Origin: Acinetobacter towneri DSM 14962 = CIP 107472
Lineage (GTDB): Bacteria; Pseudomonadota; Gammaproteobacteria; Pseudomonadales; Moraxellaceae
Length of the DNA stretch: 33,588 nucleotides
Reading direction: 5' to 3'
Assembly (NCBI RefSeq): GCF_000368785.1
Contig: NZ_KB849689.1
Location: 570,287-603,874, forward strand
Shown here: positions 7,527 to 14,835 of the stretch, in pieces
Numbering within the stretch: position 1 is the stretch's first letter
Layout of the letters: each line of letters starts with the position of its first letter
The notes under the pieces: model-generated
The model's input: the letters and a program-made list of their open reading frames with translations, nothing else
Databases searched by the model: none
What the model was told of the DNA's origin: nothing
Made by a program: the position numbers and the translations under genes

Positions 7527-8141
7527 ATGTCTAAGAAGTTACCTATTTACTTCTCTGACGCTGCTTGGACGTCATTACAAAAAATCATGGGCAGCGATGG
7601 TAAACCCAGCCCTAGCCTGAATGCCCTGCTTGAACAAATTGAATTGCTGAATCAGCATGATTTTCAAGCGCTTGCTAAAAGAAAAACGCTGCATCTTCCC
7701 GTAACAATAGAATCCATTCCTGCAGGTTTTCCTTCGCCTGCTCAAGACTATATTGATAAAAATATTGATCTGAATGAATATCTTATTTCTAATGAAAATG
7801 CGACCTTTTTAAATGTGGTACGCACTACCTCTATGGTGAATGCAGGGCTTGAATACGGCGATATTGTACTGGTAGATCGCAGTAAAGAAGCCAAACACCG
7901 CAGCATTGTGGTTGCATTAATCGACCAAAAAGACCTGACTATTAAACGCTTGATGATTACAGCCAAAATGTCCAAAAGTGAATTGGCTGAACATTTTGGT
8001 GAAGACTACGACCCTGCCACTTTGCCCGAAGCTTGGCTCAAGGCAGAAAGCCCCGACTACGACAGCATTTACCTGAAAGATGGGCAAACTTTTGAAGTGT
8101 TTGCTGTGGTCACGTGGAATTTGAAAAACCTGATGGTTTAA
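7527..8141 (+). CDS. umuD: UmuD-like S24/LexA-family autoprotease, polymerase V accessory subunit
   Basis: 204 aa from ATG 7527, chosen because GGAG lies 7 nt upstream (an earlier in-frame start at 7509 has none). The cleavage site is A66-G67 in SIPAGFPSP. The Ser/Lys dyad is S102 (RTTSMVNAG) and K140 (DLTIKRL). RecA-stimulated self-cleavage would make UmuD', which binds UmuC. E. coli UmuD has 139 aa, so this protein has about 40 extra N-terminal residues, as do the longer UmuD forms of Acinetobacter (UmuDAb type). Without ddrR next door it is more likely the UmuD partner of the following umuC than the regulator UmuDAb itself. It lies 43 bp before umuC. Confidence 0.88.
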   Translation: MSKKLPIYFSDAAWTSLQKIMGSDGKPSPSLNALLEQIELLNQHDFQALAKRKTLHLPVTIESIPAGFPSPAQDYIDKNIDLNEYLISNENATFLNVVRTTSMVNAGLEYGDIVLVDRSKEAKHRSIVVALIDQKDLTIKRLMITAKMSKSELAEHFGEDYDPATLPEAWLKAESPDYDSIYLKDGQTFEVFAVVTWNLKNLMV

Positions 8142-8184
8142 ACACCACAATAATGCATAAAAAAGCCGAATAAGTAAAATAGTC

Positions 8185-9480
8185 ATGAAAGCTTTAGAGC
8201 AAGTTTTTGCGCTCATTGACATTAATAATTGTTATGTGAGCTGTGAGCGGTTGTTTCAACCACACCTGAATCATCGTCCTGTGGTGGTGCTTTCCAATAA
8301 CGATGGCTGCGTGGTGTCACTTTCCGAAGAAGCCAAACGACTTGGCATTAAAATGGCTGTGCCCTTTTACCAAGTTCAAGAATTAATTCAACAACATGAT
8401 GTTGCGGTCTTTTCAAGTAATTATGCGCTCTATGCAGAAATGTCCAGACGTTTTAATAATATTATTCAAGAATTTGTCAGTGCCAAAGATGTTGAAATTT
8501 ATTCGATTGATGAAGCTTTTATTGAGTTGAGTTCATATTCTCAGCGCGATTTAAACGCACTTGCACAGGAAATTAAAACAACCTTGTGGAAATGGCTGGC
8601 TCTTCCTGTTTGTGTTGGTATTGGTCAAAGTAAAACTGAAGCCAAACTAGCCAATCATCTTGCTAAGCGAAACCGCTATTTCAACGGCGTATGTAATTTA
8701 CTGGATATGGATTTATGCAGCAAAGAAGCCTTGTTTCAACACATTGATGTTGCTGAAGTCTGGGGTGTGGGTCGAAAACTTGCCAAAAAACTGCATGCTT
8801 TAAAGATTCATTCTGTATTTGATTTAGCAATTAGTGATCCTGAGCAAATGCAACGTAAATTTTCAATTTTAATGAAAAAAACCATTCTTGAACTCACAGG
8901 TACAGCATGTATTGAACTGGAGCACAATACCGTAAGTAAGCAGCAAATCATCAGCTCACGTTCTTTTGGGCAGCGTGTAACAGATATTCATGCGCTTTCA
9001 GAAGCTTTGAGCGATTATTTACAATCTGCTGTGCAAAGGCTCAGAGCTGAAAAAAGTTTATGTGGTTGTATGATCATTTTTGCGCAATCTAACCGTTTTG
9101 ATCCGCGCCAAGTTTTTTACAATCAATCGGTCACTATTGCTTTCAATGAGCCAACAGATTCTGCTTTGCTCATGAACAAAGCCATGATGAAGCATGTGAC
9201 AACGCTATTTCAGGAAGGGATTGCCTTTAAAAAATGTGGTGTGATTTTAACGGGACTTGAACCCAAACAAAGCTATATTAACGACCTGCTTACAGATACT
9301 GACGCCATTGAAAAACAGGAACAATTACAGCAAGTGTTGGATACCGTGAAAAATAAATTTGGTGTGCAAAAACTTGCCATTGGAGCATGTAAATTGCAAG
9401 ATCGAACTTGGGCGATGCAGCGCAGCCATTTAAGCCCGAATTATTTTAGCTGGGAAGGTTTATTGGCGCTTGGTGATTAG
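8185..9480 (+). CDS. umuC: Y-family DNA polymerase UmuC (polymerase V catalytic subunit)
   Basis: 431 aa, full length for UmuC (E. coli 422). The palm has D12 (ALIDINNCYVSCER) and D109-E110 (YSIDEAFIEL) as metal ligands. The steric-gate region is YVSCER, and the helix-hairpin-helix motif is VWGVGRKLAKKL. The little-finger domain follows with RSFGQRVTD. Together with UmuD' it performs error-prone synthesis past DNA damage, raising mutation rate under stress. It probably forms an operon with umuD. The ribosome binding site is weak (GTAAAAT), suggesting coupling to umuD translation. Confidence 0.95.
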   Translation: MKALEQVFALIDINNCYVSCERLFQPHLNHRPVVVLSNNDGCVVSLSEEAKRLGIKMAVPFYQVQELIQQHDVAVFSSNYALYAEMSRRFNNIIQEFVSAKDVEIYSIDEAFIELSSYSQRDLNALAQEIKTTLWKWLALPVCVGIGQSKTEAKLANHLAKRNRYFNGVCNLLDMDLCSKEALFQHIDVAEVWGVGRKLAKKLHALKIHSVFDLAISDPEQMQRKFSILMKKTILELTGTACIELEHNTVSKQQIISSRSFGQRVTDIHALSEALSDYLQSAVQRLRAEKSLCGCMIIFAQSNRFDPRQVFYNQSVTIAFNEPTDSALLMNKAMMKHVTTLFQEGIAFKKCGVILTGLEPKQSYINDLLTDTDAIEKQEQLQQVLDTVKNKFGVQKLAIGACKLQDRTWAMQRSHLSPNYFSWEGLLALGD

Positions 9481-9540
9481 CAGTTATTTGATTGGGCTAA
9501 AAAAGCTCACAATATGAGACCTAATTTAATGCTTAAAAGT

Positions 9541-9581
9541 ACTACAAAGTAGTATACAATTAAACACTACAAAGTAGTATA
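9541..9581 (+). promoter_or_regulatory. Two tandem palindromic operators before the toxin-antitoxin genes
   Basis: The 16-bp sequence ACTACAAAGTAGTATA occurs at 9541-9556 and again at 9566-9581, 25 bp apart. Each copy holds a perfect ACTAC-AAA-GTAGT palindrome. Placement directly before the toxin start and its Shine-Dalgarno fits operators bound by the HTH antitoxin for autoregulation. Confidence 0.75.
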
Positions 9582-9591
9582 AAGGTGTTTG

Positions 9592-9901
9592 ATGTATACC
9601 ATCTGTGAGACTACTTTTTTTTACCAATGAATATCCCTACTATTGGACTGAAGAACAATACAATGACTTTAAAATTTTCATTGCCGAGAACCCTACAGCA
9701 GGAGATGTAGAACCTGGTACTGGCGGCGTTCGTAAAATTCGATGGGGTGGAAAGAGTAAAGGTAAACAAGGTGGTGTTCGTGTAATTTATTACAACCGTT
9801 TAGCAAATGGCGAAATTTGGTTATTGACCTTATATAGTAAAGACACAATTACCCAACTTGAGAAAAAGACACTTAGACAATTAGCGGAGTTACTGAAATG
9901 A
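9592..9901 (+). CDS. higB: HigB/RelE-like toxin of a type II toxin-antitoxin system, 5' frameshift in a T8 tract
   Basis: The body from GTG 9605 (98 aa) reads TEEQYNDFKIFIAENPTAGD, GGVRKIRWGGKSKGKQ and GGVRVIYYN, the RelE/HigB mRNA-interferase pattern. The family N-terminus (MYTICETTFF) is found in another frame from ATG 9592, which has AAAGG just upstream. That frame stops at TGA 9628. The two frames meet at a run of eight T (9615-9622). With seven T, one continuous protein would result (MYTICETTFF then TNEYPYYWTEE). So the toxin has a +1 indel in a homopolymer: mutated, phase-variable, rescued by transcript slippage, or a sequencing error. GTG 9605 has no ribosome binding site and would lose the first strand. 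Overlaps the antitoxin by 4 bases. Confidence 0.75.
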
Positions 9902-10212
9902 GTCGTTTATTAAGTGACAAAGAATTGGAAGCTCGAGAAGCAAAACGAGACTTAAATGTTGAATTATTAGAAGGCGTTAAACAAATGCTTGCTAATAACG
10001 CAGCAAGAAAAACTGTGATCAATGAAACAGATGTTGCTCTAGCACGAAGAAAGTCTGAACTCACTCAAGATCAATTTGCTAAAATTTTAGGTATCTCTAA
10101 ACGTACATTGGAATCTTGGGAGCAAGGTGTTAGAAGACCTTCAGGAGCAGCTCAATCACTGATTAAATTGTTTATTTTAGATCCTCAATTTGTTCGTGAC
10201 CATCTCGCTTAA
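9898..10212 (+). CDS. higA: HigA-like antitoxin, Xre-family helix-turn-helix protein
   Basis: 104 aa. The N-terminal half is charged and helical (KELEAREAKRDLNVELLEGV), probably the toxin-binding part. The C-terminal half is an Xre HTH: LARRKSELTQDQFAKILGIS, then KRTLESWEQGVRRPSG. It overlaps the toxin stop by ATGA, so translation is coupled, in the toxin-first order of higBA modules. It should repress its own promoter through the two palindromes at 9541-9581. Confidence 0.88.
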   Translation: MSRLLSDKELEAREAKRDLNVELLEGVKQMLANNAARKTVINETDVALARRKSELTQDQFAKILGISKRTLESWEQGVRRPSGAAQSLIKLFILDPQFVRDHLA

Positions 10213-10215
10213 ATG

Positions 10216-10250
10216 AAATAGCCCTCAACAACAAGGGCTATTTATTATTT
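10216..10250 (+). terminator. Rho-independent terminator after higA
   Basis: A 10-bp perfect stem, AAATAGCCCT (10216-10225) and AGGGCTATTT (10234-10243), with an 8-nt loop, followed by ATTATTTT. It begins 4 bp after the antitoxin stop. Confidence 0.8.
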
Positions 10251-10276
10251 TGCCTTTTCAATAATAACAGCAAATC

Positions 10277-10395
10277 TTAGATTAGCATTTGAAATGCAAC
10301 ACCATGTTGTTGCCATAATAGCTGACTCGGACTTTTAAAACCGAGTCTTTTTCTTGGACGGTGATTCAAATCAGAACAGCGTTCTACCTCTACAA
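10277..10395 (-). pseudogene. C-terminal remnant of an IS30-family transposase
   Basis: On the minus strand about 40 codons read TNLVEVERCSDLNHRPRKRL, then GFKSPSQLLWQQHGVAF, ending at TAA (10277-10279). NHRPRKRLGFKSP is the C-terminal signature of IS30 transposases (the intact copy at 26696 has NHRPRKTLGWYTP). The sequence differs enough to be a different IS30 element. It abuts the stop codon of the OsmC-YcaO gene, so an old insertion-deletion event formed this junction. Confidence 0.7.
10324..10352 (+). terminator. Hairpin with T tail, possible second terminator
   Basis: Stem GACTCGG (10324-10330) / CCGAGTC (10341-10347), then TTTTT. It has the form of a plus-strand terminator but lies inside the IS30 remnant coding text, so it may be accidental. 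Confidence 0.4.
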
Positions 10396-10397
10396 GA

Positions 10398-12605
10398 TTA
10401 GTCTTTATTCAGCCCAACAAACTTGGCACGCGCTTTATGCAGTTTTTTGTAGCTGTCGATTAAACGTAAATGACGATCTAAACCTTCAAGCTGCATATTG
10501 GTTTCGGTTAGACCATAGAAACGTACTGTGCCTTCAACAGAACCCATGACTGCATCCATACGTTCATTGCCAAACATACGGCGGAAATTGACAGCATAAT
10601 CGGCAATATCCATTTCATCATCTAAAATAACTTCAAGCACGACATTCATACATTGATAGAACAAGCCACGTTCTACGGTATTGGTGTTGTATTGTAAGAA
10701 TGCTTCGACTAAATCTTTAGCTTCTTCAAACTGTTCTAATGCCAAATAAATCAACAATTTTAATTCAAGGATAGTGAGCTGTCCCCAAACGGTATTGTCA
10801 TCAAATTCAATGCCAATTAAGGTTTTGATTTCAGTATAGTCATCTAGCTCACATTCTTCCAAACGCTCAACTAAAGCTTCAAGTTGCTCATCATCCAAAC
10901 GGTGCAGATTTAAAATGTCTTCACGGTACAGCAAAGCTTTATTGGTATTATCCCAAATCAGGTCTTCTACCAAATACACTTCTGAATAATCAGGGACTAA
11001 AATTCGGCAAGCAGTTGCACCTAAATGTTCATAAATCGCCATATAGGATTCTTTGCCCATTTCTTCTAAAATCGCAAATAAAGCCTCAGCTTCTTCGACA
11101 TTGCTATATTGACCATTGTTGGTGAAATCCCACTCTACAAATTCATGGTCTGCCTGCGCGCTAAAGAAACGCCAAGACACTACACCACTAGAATCAATAA
11201 AGTGTTCAACATAGTTATTCGGCTCAGTTACCGCATTCGTGCTAAAGGTCGGCTGTGGTAAATCATTTAAACCTTCAAAACTACGCCCTTGCAATAGTTC
11301 AGTTAAGCTGCGCTCTAAAGCGACTTTAAAGTTTGGATGTGCACCAAACGAAGCAAAAACACCGCCTGTACGCGGGTTCATTAAGGTCACACACATGACA
11401 GGGAATTGACCGCCTAAAGACGCATCTTTCACCAATACTGGGAAACCTTGTTCTTCTAAAGCCTGAATACCTGCCACAATACTTGGATATTTTGCCAAAA
11501 CTTCTTGCGGTACATCAGGCAGGCTCATTTCTTCCTGAATAATTTCACGCTTCACTGCACGTTCAAAAATTTCAGATAAACACTGCACTTGAGCTTCTGC
11601 AAGCGTGTTACCTGCACTCATCCCGTTACTTAAATATAAGTTTTCAATTAAATTTGATGGGAAATATACCGTTTCACCATCGGATTGACGCACAAATGGC
11701 AATGAACAAATACCACGTTCAGTATTGCCTGAGTTGGTGTCATATAAATGTGTGCCCAGCAACTCATCTTCAGGATCATAAATTTCTAAGCAATATTCAT
11801 CTAAAATTTCTTTAGGCAATTCACCATTTGGGCCAGGCTTAAACCATTTTTCATTTGGATAATGCACAAATTCGGCATTGGCAATCTCTTCACCCCAGAA
11901 CTGATCGTTATAGAAGAAGTTACAGTTCAAACGTTCAATGAATTCACCCAAAGCAGATGCTAATGCACTTTCTTTGGTTGCGCCTTTACCATTGGTAAAA
12001 CACATTGGCGATTGCGCATCACGAATATGTAATGACCAGACATTTGGCACGATATTACGCCATGAGGCAATCTCAATTTTCATGCCCAAACCTGCCAAAA
12101 TACCCGACATATTGGCAATAGTTTCTTCAAGCGGTAAATCTTTACCAGCAATAAAAGTCGCTTGAGATGAAGTCAAGTTCGGCATCAGCAAAGCTTGTGC
12201 ATCGGCATCAATACTTTCAACTTGCTCAATCACAAACTCAGGGCCTGTTTGCACGACTTTCTTTACGGTACAACGGTCAATAGAACGTAAAATCCCCTGA
12301 CGGTCTTTTTCAGAAATATCTGCAGGCAATTCCACCTGAATTTTAAAAATCTGCTTATAGCGGTTTTCAGGATCGACAATATTGTTTTGAGATAAGCGGA
12401 TATTATCGGTTGGAATATCACGTGATTGGCAATAAACCTTCACGAAATACGCAGCACACAATGCAGATGACGCAAGGAAATAATCAAATGGGCCTGGCGC
12501 AGAACCATCGCCTTTATAACGGATGGGCTGATCGGCAATGACGGTAAAATCGTCAAATTTAGCTTCAAGACGCAAGTTGTCTAAATAATTGACTTTAATT
12601 TCCAT
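10398..12605 (-). CDS. OsmC domain / YcaO domain fusion protein
   Basis: 735 aa in two parts. Residues 1 to about 135 form an OsmC-like domain with the two reactive-cysteine positions C50 (SSALCAAYF) and C112 (IDRCTVKKV), the arrangement used by OsmC/Ohr peroxidases against organic hydroperoxides. Residues about 150-570 form a YcaO ATP-dependent cyclodehydratase-type domain, with E221/E224 (ALGEFIERLNC) and E345/E348 (CLSEIFERAVKRE) as likely ATP/Mg ligands. The tail is acidic and TPR-like. E. coli YcaO (586 aa) assists RimO-type methylthiolation of ribosomal protein S12 and lacks the OsmC part. The true substrate of the fusion is unknown. It is divergent from an AhpD-like gene. A ribosome binding site AGGTG lies inside a hairpin. 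Confidence 0.9.
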   Translation of the reverse strand: MEIKVNYLDNLRLEAKFDDFTVIADQPIRYKGDGSAPGPFDYFLASSALCAAYFVKVYCQSRDIPTDNIRLSQNNIVDPENRYKQIFKIQVELPADISEKDRQGILRSIDRCTVKKVVQTGPEFVIEQVESIDADAQALLMPNLTSSQATFIAGKDLPLEETIANMSGILAGLGMKIEIASWRNIVPNVWSLHIRDAQSPMCFTNGKGATKESALASALGEFIERLNCNFFYNDQFWGEEIANAEFVHYPNEKWFKPGPNGELPKEILDEYCLEIYDPEDELLGTHLYDTNSGNTERGICSLPFVRQSDGETVYFPSNLIENLYLSNGMSAGNTLAEAQVQCLSEIFERAVKREIIQEEMSLPDVPQEVLAKYPSIVAGIQALEEQGFPVLVKDASLGGQFPVMCVTLMNPRTGGVFASFGAHPNFKVALERSLTELLQGRSFEGLNDLPQPTFSTNAVTEPNNYVEHFIDSSGVVSWRFFSAQADHEFVEWDFTNNGQYSNVEEAEALFAILEEMGKESYMAIYEHLGATACRILVPDYSEVYLVEDLIWDNTNKALLYREDILNLHRLDDEQLEALVERLEECELDDYTEIKTLIGIEFDDNTVWGQLTILELKLLIYLALEQFEEAKDLVEAFLQYNTNTVERGLFYQCMNVVLEVILDDEMDIADYAVNFRRMFGNERMDAVMGSVEGTVRFYGLTETNMQLEGLDRHLRLIDSYKKLHKARAKFVGLNKD

Positions 12606-12628
12606 GCAGGCACCTATTGTATGTGCCT
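12606..12628 (-). promoter_or_regulatory. Hairpin enclosing the ribosome binding site of the OsmC-YcaO gene
   Basis: On the minus strand AGGCAC, a 9-nt loop and GTGCCT lie 2 nt before the start codon. The Shine-Dalgarno AGGTG (12615-12611) overlaps the loop and the 3' arm, so folding would hide it. Confidence 0.45.
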
Positions 12629-12899
12629 ACTCAGACACAAAATTATAAAATATTGATTTATAAGCCGAATCAAGAGGGAGAATAAGACTTAAAAAATGAG
12701 GTTTGAAGTCATCGCAACTATTTAACAGCGACTCAAGAATATGCGGCAACATTATAAAGTGATTTGGGTGAATTGATAATGCTATAAATACAGATTTACT
12801 GAATTTAAGCAAAGTTGCTAATTAATATATACAAACATAATATATTTAAATGTATGGTATATTGTCTTTAGGTTCTAATCTGCTTGATGGTGAAACAAC
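12629..12899. other. Intergenic region between divergent OsmC-YcaO and AhpD-like genes
   Basis: AT-rich 271 bp. It must hold promoters for both directions. A 61-codon minus-strand frame at 12627-12812 has no ribosome binding site or family likeness and is not called. The only clear signal is the dyad at 12824-12846. Confidence 0.4.
12824..12846 (+). promoter_or_regulatory. Dyad AATATAT-N9-ATATATT upstream of the AhpD-like gene
   Basis: AATATAT (12824-12830), ACAAACATA, ATATATT (12840-12846). The same 7-9-7 dyad with the same ATA before the second arm stands before the sulfur operon at 26065-26087, in the same plus-strand orientation. It is centred about 65 bp before ATG 12900 and may be a repressor operator overlapping the promoter. 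Confidence 0.55.
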
Positions 12900-13247
12900 A
12901 TGAAATATACCGAACTCACTGCTGAAATTTCGTCTAATATCAAATCCATTAAAGAACAATCTCCCGATTTACTTAAAAGCTTTAATGCCCTATCACAAGT
13001 TGCGATGAAAGACGGCGTAATTGATGCCAAAACCAAAGAGTTTATTGCGCTTGCAATTGGTGTGGCACAACGCTGTGATGGTTGTATCGGTTTTCACGTC
13101 AGAACTTTGGTCAAAATGGGCATGACTTTTGAAGAATTGAATGAAATTTTAGGTATTGCTGTTTATATGGGCGGTGGCCCATCACTCATGTATGCCGCAA
13201 ACGCCGTGGCAGCATTTAAAGAGTTTTCTCCATCTACAGCCGAATAA
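12900..13247 (+). CDS. AhpD-like carboxymuconolactone decarboxylase (CMD) family protein
   Basis: 115 aa, all-helical CMD fold. The AhpD-type redox motif is present: E47 (TKEFIALAIGV), then C59-x-x-C62 and H66 (RCDGCIGFH). This is the pattern of alkylhydroperoxidases and not of true 4-carboxymuconolactone decarboxylases. It probably reduces peroxides or acts as a thiol oxidoreductase in the cytoplasm. It is followed 30 bp later by a methyltransferase gene, likely the same operon, and shares an upstream dyad with the sulfur operon at 26 kb. Confidence 0.88.
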   Translation: MKYTELTAEISSNIKSIKEQSPDLLKSFNALSQVAMKDGVIDAKTKEFIALAIGVAQRCDGCIGFHVRTLVKMGMTFEELNEILGIAVYMGGGPSLMYAANAVAAFKEFSPSTAE

Positions 13248-13277
13248 CAGCATCAAATTATTTACCGAGTCGAAACT

Positions 13278-13907
13278 ATGTTAAATATCCATAATGAATG
13301 GGATGAACGCTACAGCCAACATGACCATATTTATGGTGAACAAGCCAATGCGTTCATTCAGGACATTACGCAAAAACTGTCTATTCACGGCAAAACTTTG
13401 GGCTTGGCCGAAGGTGAAGGTCGTAACTTGTTATATTTGGCCGCTTTGGCACAAGCCAATGGGCAAGCATTTGAAGCAGATTTGTGGGACTACTCGCAAG
13501 TTGCTTTAGATAAGGCCCAAGGCTATGCACAGCAACGTGGTTTAAGTCTAAATACACGAAAGCAAGATTTAAGTCAGGTGAATTGGCCAGCGAATCAATA
13601 TGACAACGTGATTTGCGTATTTGGTCACTTTAACCCTGAAACACAGCAAAAAGTGTTAAATGGCGTGCGCGAAACTTTGGTTAACGGTGGTTTATTTATC
13701 GGTGAGCTATATTCTACTCGTCAGCTAGAATATAAAACGGGCGGCCCACGTGCAGTAGAAATGCTGTACGATCCTATCGAGTTTTTAAGCCATTTCAAAC
13801 ACGATCATCTGATTCATTTCTTTGTGGGCGATGTAGAACGCTCAGAAGGCAAACTGCATCAGGGCAAATCCCACGTGATTCAATTTGCGATTCGTATTCA
13901 GAAATAA
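13278..13907 (+). CDS. Class I SAM-dependent methyltransferase
   Basis: 209 aa Rossmann methyltransferase. Motif I is GLAEGEGRNLLYLA, the acidic ribose-binding position is in EADLWDYS, and the motif near the active site is NQYDNVICVFGHF. The short N-terminus with WDERY and the overall pattern recall TehB-like and thiopurine-type small-molecule methyltransferases. The substrate is not readable from sequence. It is probably co-transcribed with the AhpD-like gene and ends before a strong bidirectional terminator. Confidence 0.8.
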   Translation: MLNIHNEWDERYSQHDHIYGEQANAFIQDITQKLSIHGKTLGLAEGEGRNLLYLAALAQANGQAFEADLWDYSQVALDKAQGYAQQRGLSLNTRKQDLSQVNWPANQYDNVICVFGHFNPETQQKVLNGVRETLVNGGLFIGELYSTRQLEYKTGGPRAVEMLYDPIEFLSHFKHDHLIHFFVGDVERSEGKLHQGKSHVIQFAIRIQK

Positions 13908-13927
13908 AAGACTGAATCTTTTACATC

Positions 13928-13965
13928 AAAAAGCTTGCTCCAATGCAATTAGAGCAAGCTTTTTT
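13928..13965. terminator. Bidirectional rho-independent terminator
   Basis: Perfect 13-bp stem, AAAAAGCTTGCTC (13928-13940) and GAGCAAGCTTTTT (13952-13964), loop of 11 nt, A tract on the left and T tract on the right. It serves the convergent methyltransferase gene and the dsb operon. Confidence 0.9.
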
Positions 13966-14016
13966 GCGCTTTAGATTTGAATATTCAGTTAGATATTTGC
14001 TCGGAAATTTTTAAAA

Positions 14017-14775
14017 TCACTCAAACACATCTTTCATAGATTTTGGCATTCCTTGTACCGACTGTAATTCGCCCTGTTTATTTTTCCAAAGCACAACAGG
14101 TGTGGCAAAGAACTCGTATTTATCCATCAGTGCCTGATTCTGTTCTAAGGTTTTTTCTACATGTACAGGCACAGTTTTTTGCTCGATCAGCTTTTTTTGT
14201 CCGTATTGACGATGGAACGCATTAAAGGTCTGCTGTGGGTTTTTCGCCATTAATAAAGTCGCGGCCTGCCCTTTGCTTTCAGGTCGGATCACCGCCACAA
14301 TAATATGTCTTAACTGAACTTTGCCAGATTCTACCCACGGACGTGCCTGCTTCCAAAAGGTATGGCAATACGGACAATTCGGGTCTGAAAACACGTAGAC
14401 AATTTTTTCAGCACTGGTTTGCCCATCCTGAATCCAAGTAGCGTGTTCCAGACTTTGCCACACATCTTCAAGTACCGACTTTTTCACATAACGGTCTAAA
14501 GCATCGACGGTTAAATTATTGCCTTGTGCATCAAACAAAGTGCCTACAATATAGTATTTCTGATCATTGGAAATAAACACTGTCGCAGGACTTTGTTCAA
14601 TATGCCCTGCCCAACCTGTCATTTGTGCAGGTGCTTGAATTTGTTGCACAAACTTAAAACCTTCTTTTTCAATGTGCTGTTTGAGGTTGTCCTGTGCTTG
14701 CAGCATACTCACACTACTGGCAAGACTCATACCTATCGCCAGTTTCAGCATGTTATTTTTGATGTTTGATGTCAT
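14017..14775 (-). CDS. dsbG: Periplasmic thiol:disulfide interchange protein DsbG (DsbC/DsbG family)
   Basis: 252 aa from the ATG at 14775, chosen because AAGGA lies about 9 nt upstream; an earlier ATG at 14802 lacks one. It has a signal peptide (MLKLAIGMSLASSVSMLQA), an N-terminal dimerisation domain, and a thioredoxin domain with DPNCPYCHTF (C134 and C137) and a cis-Pro loop (FATPVVLW). The DsbC/DsbG family rescues wrongly oxidised periplasmic proteins, with DsbG favouring single cysteines, and is kept reduced by DsbD. It is third in an operon after dsbD and the TlpA-like gene, which matches this electron flow. Confidence 0.88.
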   Translation of the reverse strand: MTSNIKNNMLKLAIGMSLASSVSMLQAQDNLKQHIEKEGFKFVQQIQAPAQMTGWAGHIEQSPATVFISNDQKYYIVGTLFDAQGNNLTVDALDRYVKKSVLEDVWQSLEHATWIQDGQTSAEKIVYVFSDPNCPYCHTFWKQARPWVESGKVQLRHIIVAVIRPESKGQAATLLMAKNPQQTFNAFHRQYGQKKLIEQKTVPVHVEKTLEQNQALMDKYEFFATPVVLWKNKQGELQSVQGMPKSMKDVFE

Positions 14776-14835
14776 ATTGATTGTCCTTAATTTTGGCTTC
14801 ACGGCGGGTTTTCTTTCAAATCGTTAAGAGCGCGT

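Noticed and set aside
12627..12812. 61-codon minus-strand frame between the divergent OsmC-YcaO and AhpD-like genes
   Set aside because: No ribosome binding site, no recognised family, and it occupies the promoter region.
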